Origin: an uncultured Chlamydiaceae bacterium
GTDB taxonomy: Bacteria; Chlamydiota; Chlamydiia; Chlamydiales; Parachlamydiaceae
Direction of reading: 5' to 3'
DNA: 7,849 nucleotides
NCBI GenBank assembly: GCA_945957185.1
Contig: CAMFKA010000094.1
Location: forward strand, 1-7,849
In this document: piece after piece, positions 1 to 6,529 of the stretch
Layout of the letters: each line of letters begins with the position of its first letter
Numbering within the stretch: position 1 is the stretch's first letter
The notes under the pieces: generated by a model
Databases searched by the model: none
Told to the model about the DNA's origin: nothing
What the model saw: only the letters and a program-made list of their open reading frames with translations
Program-made: the position numbers and the translations under genes

Positions 1-40
1 CATTAAATGCAACACTGCACCATTGATGTATTAATTTCGA

Positions 41-69
41 TTGGGTTTTTAGTTCAATTGCTGTAAAAT
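41..69 (+). promoter_or_regulatory. candidate sigma70/sigma66-type promoter of the 423-aa gene
   Basis: TTGGGT (41-46) and TAAAAT (64-69) are separated by 17 bases. The -10 hexamer matches TATAAT at five of six positions, while the -35 matches TTGACA only in its first three bases. Transcription would start near 76 and give a leader of about 25 nt. The surrounding 100 bases are A+T-rich, as expected for a promoter. This is a consensus match by eye only. Confidence 0.35.
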
Positions 70-91
70 ACTTATTACAAAGTTTATATAC

Positions 92-95
92 GGAG
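92..95 (+). promoter_or_regulatory. ribosome binding site GGAG for the 423-aa gene
   Basis: GGAG lies five bases (ATTTT) upstream of the ATG at 101. It is the clearest Shine-Dalgarno sequence in the window and supports this start codon for an otherwise unrecognised gene. Confidence 0.6.
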
Positions 96-100
96 ATTTT

Positions 101-1372
101 ATGGAGTCCTCATCTTTAAGCCCCTTTGCTTCATCTTCATCACACATAGATAGTGATGCGCGCATTGCTTATTATCGCGCTTCACAGCCGGATGTCGAAG
201 AGAACCATAATCACTTTAACGTACCATCCAGACTATTAGAGAAGTGGAAATGGCTGGCGGGAGTTGAAAACAATCTGGATAAAAGGGCTCAAGAAAATTA
301 CAACGAACTCGTTCAAAAAGTTGAAGCCATTCAAGTCAACTCCATCATAGAATTAAAAGAAAAAATACAATGTTGTTGGCATGTGGACCGTGAGCTTAAA
401 GACTACGAAGCGCTCCGGGCTAATGAAAGAGATGCTGCAAAAATTGGAATCATTAACAGAATCTTCTTCGCATGCGTCACTTTTGTTTTGAAAAGATTTT
501 ACAAACCGAGCGAATCACTACACTTCTGCCCTCGTCTTGAAGAAAGATCAAAAGAAATTTTTGCAGAAATTGGTGGGTTTAGCCATAACGGCGAAAATTA
601 TAAAGTTGTCGCATTTCATCTTATGGGTGATGAAAACAGCTCTAGTCAGTGTAAGAAATACGTAACTCCTTCACAAAAGACCTTTGACTCGATTTCATAC
701 GGCAAAACTTATATTGGAATCTTTTCAGATTCTGTAAAACCCAATTTCCACGCATTAGATAGATTCCCTCATACCAATGTTCCTACTTTTGGTATTACTC
801 TGGGAAGAGAAAGGCTCAGCGATAGAAAATTGAATGGCTCTAACATTTCTGATGAGTTTATAATTGATCACCATAAATGCCCTGTATCCAACTCTCCGGA
901 CAAGCGTCATTTAGTCATTAATTCTAATCTACAGTATCGAGATATCACTGTTCATCCTCAAGGGTCAGATAGAACATTAGACCAGAAGCTAACTCAAGTC
1001 ATGGTCGAAATGACCATGCAAAACAATGTTAATAGCTTGAGAGTAACTGCAAATCGTAACGATTTTCCCATGCTGGTAGATGGAGGCTTTCAAGCTACTT
1101 ATGATGAAAACACCTGTTTTTTTCGCAATATGAAGCAACAACTAAGCAGGTTTAGATCTGTAGCGGAAAACAACTTATTTCCCCCTGCAACTGATTATGG
1201 CTCCATGGGAGCTTCTTTTAAGACAGCAACTTTTAAGGACGATCAGGTTGGCTATTCAAGAGGTCCTGAAAGATCTTGGTCGAGTATTATTGCCGCGGAA
1301 CCTATCTTAAAACTGGGAGCTGCCATCCTTCCTGAATATTGGGCGGTAGCGCCAAACATTCAGGAAGCATAA
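101..1372 (+). CDS. hypothetical protein, 423 aa, possible GNAT-like C-terminal region
   Basis: I do not recognise this protein. The start is supported by GGAG five bases upstream and a plausible promoter. Residues 1-20 are rich in Ser and lack a Sec signal peptide; such N-termini are common in chlamydial type III secretion substrates, but this is only suggestive. Residues 44-110 look helical and charged. Residues 115-130 form a short hydrophobic segment ending in KRFY, which could be membrane-associated or a buried helix. Residues about 278-332 (LQYRDITVHPQ, then an amphipathic helix, then NSLRVTANRN and a DGGF turn) resemble the strand-helix-strand order of the second half of a GNAT acetyltransferase. 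The acetyl-CoA loop (Q/RxxGxG/A) is not clearly present, so it may be degenerate or a chance resemblance. The gene looks more A+T-rich than the operon to its right and is convergent with it, suggesting an accessory gene. The ORF is long and intact with normal codon use, so it is very likely a real gene. Confidence 0.8.
   Translation: MESSSLSPFASSSSHIDSDARIAYYRASQPDVEENHNHFNVPSRLLEKWKWLAGVENNLDKRAQENYNELVQKVEAIQVNSIIELKEKIQCCWHVDRELKDYEALRANERDAAKIGIINRIFFACVTFVLKRFYKPSESLHFCPRLEERSKEIFAEIGGFSHNGENYKVVAFHLMGDENSSSQCKKYVTPSQKTFDSISYGKTYIGIFSDSVKPNFHALDRFPHTNVPTFGITLGRERLSDRKLNGSNISDEFIIDHHKCPVSNSPDKRHLVINSNLQYRDITVHPQGSDRTLDQKLTQVMVEMTMQNNVNSLRVTANRNDFPMLVDGGFQATYDENTCFFRNMKQQLSRFRSVAENNLFPPATDYGSMGASFKTATFKDDQVGYSRGPERSWSSIIAAEPILKLGAAILPEYWAVAPNIQEA
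1328..1367 (+). repeat. inverted repeat (hairpin) overlapping the 3' end of the 423-aa gene
   Basis: CTTCCTGAAT (1328-1337) is perfectly complementary to ATTCAGGAAG (1358-1367). Inside it, TTGG(G)CG and CGCCAA can pair around a GTAG loop, with a bulged G. The structure ends three bases before the TAA stop at 1370-1372, so it is coding (residues about 409-422) and structured at once. No T-run follows, so it does not look like a classical intrinsic terminator. It could stabilise the 3' end of the mRNA or be a chance palindrome. Confidence 0.6.
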
Positions 1373-1468
1373 AAATACGCTCTGGCAGCCTCACTGACGC
1401 GATCTACCTTGTAAGATAAGTCGATGCAGAGATTTTTGGAGTGCTGCGACTTGTCGCAGCTTTCACTT

Positions 1469-1490
1469 CGCGCGACTTGTCGCGCGTTTT
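1469..1490 (+). terminator. candidate intrinsic terminator of the 423-aa gene
   Basis: CGCGCGAC-TT-GTCGCGCG (1469-1486) is a perfect G+C-rich 8-bp stem followed at once by TTTT (1487-1490). It lies about 97 bases past the TAA at 1372. The T-run is short and the stem is nested in a larger palindrome, so an alternative fold is possible. Confidence 0.45.
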
Positions 1491-1511
1491 AAGTCGTTTA
1501 TTCACTCAACG

Positions 1512-1534
1512 AAAACGCATCGACAAGTCGATGC
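1512..1534 (-). terminator. candidate intrinsic terminator of the minus-strand operon
   Basis: On the minus strand the perfect stem GCATCGAC-TT-GTCGATGC (1534-1517) is followed by GTTTT (1516-1512). It lies about 52 bases past the stop codon of the Nudix gene and mirrors the plus-strand terminator candidate at 1469-1490. This suggests the palindrome insulates the two convergent units from each other. Confidence 0.45.
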
Positions 1535-1585
1535 AAAGGAAAGCGGCGACAAGTCGCACGCACTCCAAAATTGTCTAGAGTACAA

Positions 1586-2071
1586 TTATCTCAGGAATGA
1601 CCAGCTCACCGGCTTTTGCTTCTCGTAGGGCATGTGTCCGTAGAAGGGGCGAGGATCTTCATCAAATACCATCGGTAGAAAATGGTGGTCTCCTTCCCAC
1701 ATTGGCAGGTCGCTCATCTTTTTCAAATCAATCCACTCCAAATCACCCTCCGGATTACTTTGGAAAGGAGAGCCTTCAAAAGCATCGATCCTGAAAACAA
1801 ATCCCAGCCAATCTTCTCCGTTTTTACCGAAATTAGTCCAATTGACAGTCCCGCGAAATTTCACATCGGTGCAGACGATTCCCGCCTCTTCAAAAATTTC
1901 TCGTTTCATGCAGGAAAGAACATCTTCATGACTTTCCATCTTTCCTCCAAGACCCATGTACATGCCGTAGCTGGTGTCGTGAGGGCGGGCATTGCGATTG
2001 ATCATCAGCACTTTTTGTTTATCGGGAGAAAGGATATAACCGATTGTTCCAAGAATGGGAGTGTAAGGCAT
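1586..2071 (-). CDS. Nudix hydrolase, 8-oxo-dGTP diphosphatase-like, 161 aa
   Basis: The Nudix box is perfect: G43-x5-E49-x7-R57-E58-I59-F60-E61-E62-A63-G64-I65, which binds the divalent metal and cleaves a nucleoside diphosphate linked to another moiety. The preceding GLGGK (40-44) is typical of the MutT/MTH1-like 8-oxo-dGTP diphosphatase branch, which removes oxidised dGTP from the nucleotide pool. The C-terminal stretch around WEGDHHFLP (125-133) and FYGHM (143-147) also resembles that branch. Substrate is inferred from family resemblance; other (d)NTPs are possible. The protein is full length for a single-domain Nudix enzyme, with no signal peptide, so it is cytoplasmic. The ATG follows AGGA by about 10 bases. 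It is the last gene of the minus-strand set, 23 bases after the thioesterase stop, and is followed by the palindromic terminator region. Confidence 0.92.
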   Translation of the reverse strand: MPYTPILGTIGYILSPDKQKVLMINRNARPHDTSYGMYMGLGGKMESHEDVLSCMKREIFEEAGIVCTDVKFRGTVNWTNFGKNGEDWLGFVFRIDAFEGSPFQSNPEGDLEWIDLKKMSDLPMWEGDHHFLPMVFDEDPRPFYGHMPYEKQKPVSWSFLR

Positions 2072-2094
2072 TCCGAAAGGTTCCTAAATTGATG

Positions 2095-2505
2095 TTATGT
2101 GTGGTATAAACAGATAGCTTTTAACCACTCTTCCGTGGGAAGAATAAGTTTTCGTTCCTTTAAATCAAACAGCCCTATTGTGATATCTGCTGTGCAGCAA
2201 AGCACATCGCCACGCATGATGTTTTGGACGAGTTTGCCGATTTTCTTCTCGTAAGAGACGAACTCGGTTTCGATGACCACTTCATCTCGAAGGCGCAGTT
2301 CCTTCAAATAGCGAATGTGCACCTCTAACACGATGGGACCGATTCCCGTCTCGTGGATTTTTTTGAAGCCGTACCCATTTTGGGTGACGTAGTCCCACCG
2401 CGCCTCTTCCATATACCGGAGATATTGGGCATGATTGACATGCCCATAAGGATCGAGATCGAGCTCCTTAATCAGAATCGGGTAGCGGTGGATTTTCTGA
2501 TGCAT
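2095..2505 (-). CDS. hotdog-fold acyl-CoA thioesterase (4HBT/YbgC-like), 136 aa
   Basis: The N-terminal motif ELDLDPYGHVNHAQYLRYME (14-33) is the signature of 4-hydroxybenzoyl-CoA thioesterase/YbgC-type hotdog enzymes. It holds the catalytic-loop Asp (D16 or D18), the GHVN turn and the start of the long central helix. These enzymes hydrolyse acyl-CoA or acyl-ACP thioesters in the cytoplasm, usually as dimers or tetramers of about 130-140 residue subunits, so the length is normal. Strands such as VLEVHIRYLKEL (59-70) fit the hotdog sheet. The specific acyl substrate cannot be read from the sequence; a FatA-like acyl-ACP thioesterase role is an alternative. The ATG begins only two bases after the TAA of ftsH, with no strong Shine-Dalgarno, which implies translational coupling to ftsH. 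Confidence 0.88.
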   Translation of the reverse strand: MHQKIHRYPILIKELDLDPYGHVNHAQYLRYMEEARWDYVTQNGYGFKKIHETGIGPIVLEVHIRYLKELRLRDEVVIETEFVSYEKKIGKLVQNIMRGDVLCCTADITIGLFDLKERKLILPTEEWLKAICLYHT

Positions 2506-2507
2506 CG

Positions 2508-5240
2508 TTACACCACTGAAGGGGTCGGTTCTTCTTCTTGAATCACCTTAGCCGTCTCTGTGGGAGGACTTGGCAACTTATGCAACTCTTCCACCAACTT
2601 CAGTCTCTCTCTTTTCTTTTCGATATCGAATGTGTTGTTCAGAATTTGGATGACATCTTCGGCATCGAGAGTCTCAAATTCCATCAACATCTTCGTCATC
2701 AGTTCGAGCTGTTCTTTGAACTCCTGAATGATATCGTGAGCACGTTTATTTGCATCATCCAAGATCTTTTTCACTTCGGCGTCAATCAGACGAGCAGTTT
2801 CTTCAGAGTATTTCTTTTCGTGGTAGCCTTGTGTGCCCAAATATTGACCACCTTCGGATTTCTCATCTAAAGCAACGGCTCCAACTTTTTCACTCATCCC
2901 CCACTCACAGACCATGCTGCGGGCGATGTGGGTCGCGCGTTCGATATCTTGTTGTGCTCCGCTGGAAACGTCGCCAACGAACACCTCTTCAGCGCAGCGT
3001 CCTCCCATCAATACCGCCAACTGATCGTACAATTCATTTTTCCAGTAGTTGACTTTATTTTTTCTTGGGAGGAACATTGTAGAGCCCAAAGACATCCCGC
3101 GAGGGATAATCGTCACTTTATCGACAGGGTCGGCATGTTTGCAGACCATCCCTACGATTGCGTGACCGGATTCGTGGTATGCTGTCGTCAGCTTTTCGTT
3201 TTGATCCAACTCTAAACTGCGACGCTCTTTACCGTATAGCACCTTATCACGAGCTTCTACGACATCTATCATCGTCACTGCACTGCGGTTGCGTCTTGCA
3301 GCAAGAAGTGCGGCCTCATTCAGCAAGTTCGCCAAATCAGCTCCGGAGGACCCTGGAGTGCTCCGTGCGATCGCCATCAAGTCGACAGAAGCGTCCAATT
3401 TAATTTTACGTGCATGCACTTTAAGGATGTCAAAACGCCCTTTGATATCGGGAAGACCGATGATCACACGGCGGTCGAAACGTCCGGGTCTCAAGAGAGC
3501 TTTATCCAGAACGTCAGGACGGTTCGTCGCTGCCATCAGGATCACCCCTTCATTGGTGTCAAAACCGTCCATTTCCACTAACAGCTGGTTTAACGTTTGC
3601 TCGCGTTCATCGTGGCCTCCGCCAATCCCCGCACCGCGGTGACGGCCGACAGCGTCGATTTCGTCCATAAAGATGATGCAAGGAGCATTCTTCTTCGCTT
3701 GATCGAACAAGTCGCGGATGCGGCTAGCGCCCACACCCACAAACATCTCGACGAAGTCAGAACCGGAAATGGAGAAAAATGGGCGATCCGCCTCACCGGC
3801 GACCGCTTTTGCGATTAACGTTTTCCCTGTCCCTGGAGGTCCGATGCAAAGAACGCCTTTTGGAATGCGCCCGCCGAGCGAAGTGAATTTCTGAGGATTT
3901 TTCAAGAATTCAACGATCTCTTCTAACTCTTCTAAAGCTTCATCTACACCGGCAACATCTTTGAAAGTGATTTTATTCTGTCCCTTGGTCATCAATTTTG
4001 CCGGAGATTTACCAAAGTTCATTGCGCCGGTACCGACACCTTTCATTTGACGAGCGAAGAGGAAATAGAGAATCCCCATGACCAACAACACCGGAAGGAA
4101 TGTAAAGAGGTAGTTGATGTAGTTGGGAGTTGGCTCTTCACTTTTGAATGTTTTTTCCATAACAGTGTTCAGAGGCTGATCCGGAGCCTTAAAGAAACCG
4201 CCATGATTTTTTGTGAAGGAGTTCCACTCCTCTTTAGCCCCTGCAAACCAGTGGGAGAACTGCTCGTTGTCTTGTTTTTCGAGGGAGCGTGTGGACAATT
4301 CCTGATTGTTATAGAACCAGATCACCGAAGCGACAGCTTGGCGCGCTTTGTCTAATTGTTGTTGATTGTCGTCTAGCTTTTGGCTCTCTTGAACATAAAG
4401 ATCTAATCCATCTTTGTAGTTACGTACAGCGCGCAATTTACCCAAACGAACATCGCCGTCTGTGGTGTTGAGCTCTTTCACAACTCCGTCTAGGCCTGCA
4501 ATAGCCTTCTGAAACACTTGGAGCTGCTGTTCCGGAGTCGCAGTAGATGCAATCGCATCGGCGACATCTTTATCAATCGAGCGTAAGGTTTGTTTTAACG
4601 CTTCGTTACCGATCCCTAAAGTTTGAGAACGGAATCCACGTAATAGCTCTTGGAGTTGTTGTCCAACAGAAGCGATCCCTTGTGCACTGCTTGCACCGTT
4701 CAGAGAGGCGACATTTTTTTGTAGCTCGGACAAACTGACTACACTACGTCCGGCCGGCAGTTGTGTCACTGTGATGCCGTACGGTTCTGTGCGGTGGTCT
4801 CCCCTCGCATCTACAACAACATAACCTGAAGCAGGAACCGGTATACCGCTCAACAGTAGAAACTCTTGTGCCGACTCGACAACTTTATCTTTTTGTGAAG
4901 TTAGATCAGTCTCAATCTTTTGTTGTTCGGCAGTCAATTCGTGATTGGCATTGAGAAGCTCGAGGTATTTATACCGATTTTTTCCTTCATCGGTCAAACG
5001 ATCGCGGAATTTACCGCTAAAAGTCGCCAAGTTGTCGTTGACAGCGATTTTACGGCTATCTTCCGGCTGTAGTAGCTGAAGGTTAACGAGATGTTCCAAC
5101 TGATAGCTGAATGAAACTTTGGCGAACTTCGTTTCCATAAAGTTCTGAACCATAAAAATCAACAGCATCGCTGTGATTAAAAACCATATAAAACTGCCTG
5201 GGAAGCTATTAGGCTCCCCTTTTTTGTCGTCATTGCTCAT
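2508..5240 (-). CDS. ftsH: ATP-dependent zinc metalloprotease FtsH, 910 aa, chlamydial long form
   Basis: FtsH is a hexameric inner-membrane AAA+ protease that extracts and degrades misfolded or regulatory membrane and soluble proteins. Residues 16-34 form TM1 and about 375-396 TM2. The region between them (about 36-373) is predicted extracytoplasmic and is far longer than the roughly 75 residues in E. coli; it is Gln/Lys/Asp-rich and probably helical or coiled-coil in part (about 190-310). The AAA module shows Walker A GPPGTGKT (467-474), pore loop MFVG (499-502), Walker B with D526-E527, and the second region of homology ending in RPGRFDR (584-590, arginine fingers R584/R587). The protease module has the zinc motif HESGH (689-693) and a third-ligand candidate D765. 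The C-terminus is helical and acidic. All catalytic residues are present. The ATG follows AAGG by five bases. A promoter candidate lies in the 79-base gap to tilS. Length and organisation match chlamydial FtsH. Confidence 0.98.
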   Translation of the reverse strand: MSNDDKKGEPNSFPGSFIWFLITAMLLIFMVQNFMETKFAKVSFSYQLEHLVNLQLLQPEDSRKIAVNDNLATFSGKFRDRLTDEGKNRYKYLELLNANHELTAEQQKIETDLTSQKDKVVESAQEFLLLSGIPVPASGYVVVDARGDHRTEPYGITVTQLPAGRSVVSLSELQKNVASLNGASSAQGIASVGQQLQELLRGFRSQTLGIGNEALKQTLRSIDKDVADAIASTATPEQQLQVFQKAIAGLDGVVKELNTTDGDVRLGKLRAVRNYKDGLDLYVQESQKLDDNQQQLDKARQAVASVIWFYNNQELSTRSLEKQDNEQFSHWFAGAKEEWNSFTKNHGGFFKAPDQPLNTVMEKTFKSEEPTPNYINYLFTFLPVLLVMGILYFLFARQMKGVGTGAMNFGKSPAKLMTKGQNKITFKDVAGVDEALEELEEIVEFLKNPQKFTSLGGRIPKGVLCIGPPGTGKTLIAKAVAGEADRPFFSISGSDFVEMFVGVGASRIRDLFDQAKKNAPCIIFMDEIDAVGRHRGAGIGGGHDEREQTLNQLLVEMDGFDTNEGVILMAATNRPDVLDKALLRPGRFDRRVIIGLPDIKGRFDILKVHARKIKLDASVDLMAIARSTPGSSGADLANLLNEAALLAARRNRSAVTMIDVVEARDKVLYGKERRSLELDQNEKLTTAYHESGHAIVGMVCKHADPVDKVTIIPRGMSLGSTMFLPRKNKVNYWKNELYDQLAVLMGGRCAEEVFVGDVSSGAQQDIERATHIARSMVCEWGMSEKVGAVALDEKSEGGQYLGTQGYHEKKYSEETARLIDAEVKKILDDANKRAHDIIQEFKEQLELMTKMLMEFETLDAEDVIQILNNTFDIEKKRERLKLVEELHKLPSPPTETAKVIQEEEPTPSVV

Positions 5241-5276
5241 GCTAACCTTTAAGAATTAACCTGGATTAAACCTCAT

Positions 5277-5304
5277 ATTATCACATCACACTCATGCCAT
5301 TCAA
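5277..5304 (-). promoter_or_regulatory. candidate sigma70/sigma66-type promoter of ftsH
   Basis: On the minus strand, TTGAAT (5304-5299) and GATAAT (5282-5277) are separated by 16 bases. The -35 matches TTGACA at four positions and the -10 matches TATAAT at five. The predicted start near 5270 gives a leader of about 30 nt that includes the AAGG ribosome binding site. This would let ftsH and the two downstream genes be transcribed separately from tilS. Consensus match by eye only. Confidence 0.4.
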
Positions 5305-5319
5305 CCACCATTTCGGGCC

Positions 5320-6522
5320 TTATAGCACTACTTTCATATAACACCCTGAAATAGAATCATCTATGAATCCACCACGCCCCGTCAACAGCTCGCTCACTCG
5401 CCCGTCGGCTCCCTGAAGCACCGGCGCCCACCCACGCAAAAATGCAGGAACCCTCTGTGTATTCCACAAATGAGAAAAATGTGTTTCGCAAGAAATTAAG
5501 CGAGCGCCCTCCGGAACAAAAACCGTCATTTCTCCGCGAAGAAAAGCTTTCCAACCCAGTTTTTCGGGTCCCACAGACTTAACCCACTGAACTTTAGGGG
5601 CATCTTTAACCACCACGAGATGTCTTCTATCGACAATCAATAACGCCTTTTGTCCCTGAACCAGATGGTTTGCCTTCCCTTCCTCCAATGCAGCAACAGC
5701 GCTGTCGACCAAATGATGCGAAAATATGACTCCGCATTTTCTAAGAAATTCCCGCGCCAAATAACGCAATTCGAAACGGGAGAATGCAGATGTCGACAAA
5801 TCAAGCCATGCGCCGCAAGGAATATTCACTGTAGAATTTAAAATGGGAGATAAATGAGCTTCCATAAACTTTTTTAATTCTTCCGACTCTTCCGCGATTC
5901 GTGCGATGGGACCCTCAATTTCCTTCCCTAACGTTTGCTGCAGAGCGCGAATCCGAGCGCGTAAAAATTTTTCGTCTTCATTAGTCGGATCTTGAATTGC
6001 GGGGTAGCGCAAAGGAAATGCTAACAACTCTTTTTTTGGAACTGTCAAAAAGGGGCGCACAATCGGCATACCGTGAGCAAAACCCGCCGGCGTCATGCCG
6101 GTCAGATGGTGAAGCGAATACCCCTGAAGAAATCTGACAAGAGTCGTTTCCATGTTGTCATCGCGGTGGTGAGCAAGGCAAAGTGCTTGCGCGTCTAAAG
6201 CGTGAAATAATTCTTTGAAGTATTCATATCTCTTGATGCGGCAAATCTCTTCTAAATTTCCCTTTTGTCCCTTGAGCTCCAAACGCGTAGAGTAAAATGG
6301 CACGCCGCATTCCGCAGCGCGTTGCGCCAAAAGGGCAGCCTCCTCTCCGCTCGATTCTCTCCACCCGTGATCCACATGGGCAGCGACGAACGGAAATTTC
6401 AGTGTCAGCAGCAATTCAAAAAGAACGGACGAGTCGGTTCCTCCGGAAAACCCAAGGAGAAAAGGGCGAGGATCTTTGCGGTAGGGGGAAAGAATTTTTT
6501 TTAAATGTGCGATCAGATCCAT
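5320..6522 (-). CDS. tilS: tRNA(Ile)-lysidine synthetase TilS, 400 aa
   Basis: TilS adenylates C34 of the CAU-anticodon tRNA-Ile and replaces it with lysine, so that the tRNA reads AUA and is charged with isoleucine; it is usually essential and cytoplasmic. The ATP PP-loop SGGTDS is at 26-31, followed by HVDHG (49-53), CRIKRY (94-99) and HHRDDNMET (118-126), all hallmark TilS motifs. RPFL (156-159), DPTN (178-181) and RARIR (188-192) close the N-terminal domain; the last is usually RNxIR, so an Asn is replaced by Ala here. The C-terminal part around VPAFLR (358-363) and PVL (367-369) fits the TilS_C substrate domain, so the enzyme has the long, E. coli-like architecture. It begins seven bases after the stop of the GYF_2 gene and ends 79 bases before ftsH. 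A run of eight A residues lies at codons 7-10. Confidence 0.96.
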   Translation of the reverse strand: MDLIAHLKKILSPYRKDPRPFLLGFSGGTDSSVLFELLLTLKFPFVAAHVDHGWRESSGEEAALLAQRAAECGVPFYSTRLELKGQKGNLEEICRIKRYEYFKELFHALDAQALCLAHHRDDNMETTLVRFLQGYSLHHLTGMTPAGFAHGMPIVRPFLTVPKKELLAFPLRYPAIQDPTNEDEKFLRARIRALQQTLGKEIEGPIARIAEESEELKKFMEAHLSPILNSTVNIPCGAWLDLSTSAFSRFELRYLAREFLRKCGVIFSHHLVDSAVAALEEGKANHLVQGQKALLIVDRRHLVVVKDAPKVQWVKSVGPEKLGWKAFLRGEMTVFVPEGARLISCETHFSHLWNTQRVPAFLRGWAPVLQGADGRVSELLTGRGGFIDDSISGCYMKVVL

Positions 6523-6529
6523 GAAATCA

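Larger units (their letters stand above)
1434..1570. repeat. 137-bp imperfect palindrome containing four nested small palindromes
   Basis: The outer arms TTTTGGAGTGC (1434-1444) and GCACTCCAAAA (1560-1570) are inverted copies. Going inward, each arm continues to pair imperfectly up to CGTTTT (1485-1490) and AAAACG (1512-1517), leaving a loop of about 21 nt. Each arm also contains two small palindromes of its own: 1443-1460 and 1469-1486 in the left arm (cores GACTTGTC, 8-bp stems), and 1517-1534 (8-bp stem) and 1546-1557 (5-bp stem) in the right arm (cores GACAAGTC). The element fills the gap between two convergent genes. It carries no ORF of note. It resembles a REP/MITE-like dispersed palindromic unit or an elaborate bidirectional terminator; copy number in the genome would decide. 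Confidence 0.85.

Noticed and set aside
1373..1433. A tRNA or small RNA gene just after the unknown gene
   Set aside because: No cloverleaf, conserved T-loop or discrete promoter-terminator pair can be seen. Apart from one copy of AAGTCGATGCA, I see nothing in this stretch.
1418..1557. A short CRISPR array
   Set aside because: The repeated units are short palindromes in both orientations, with variable flanks and no equal-sized unique spacers, and there are no cas genes nearby.
1682..2092. 136-codon plus-strand ORF opposite the Nudix gene
   Set aside because: It is the antisense shadow of a gene with a perfect Nudix box. Its translation has no recognisable domain and it has no promoter or ribosome binding site.
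2538..4738. Many plus-strand ORFs of 60-117 codons opposite ftsH
   Set aside because: They lie antisense to a gene with all FtsH motifs intact and their translations show no family features.
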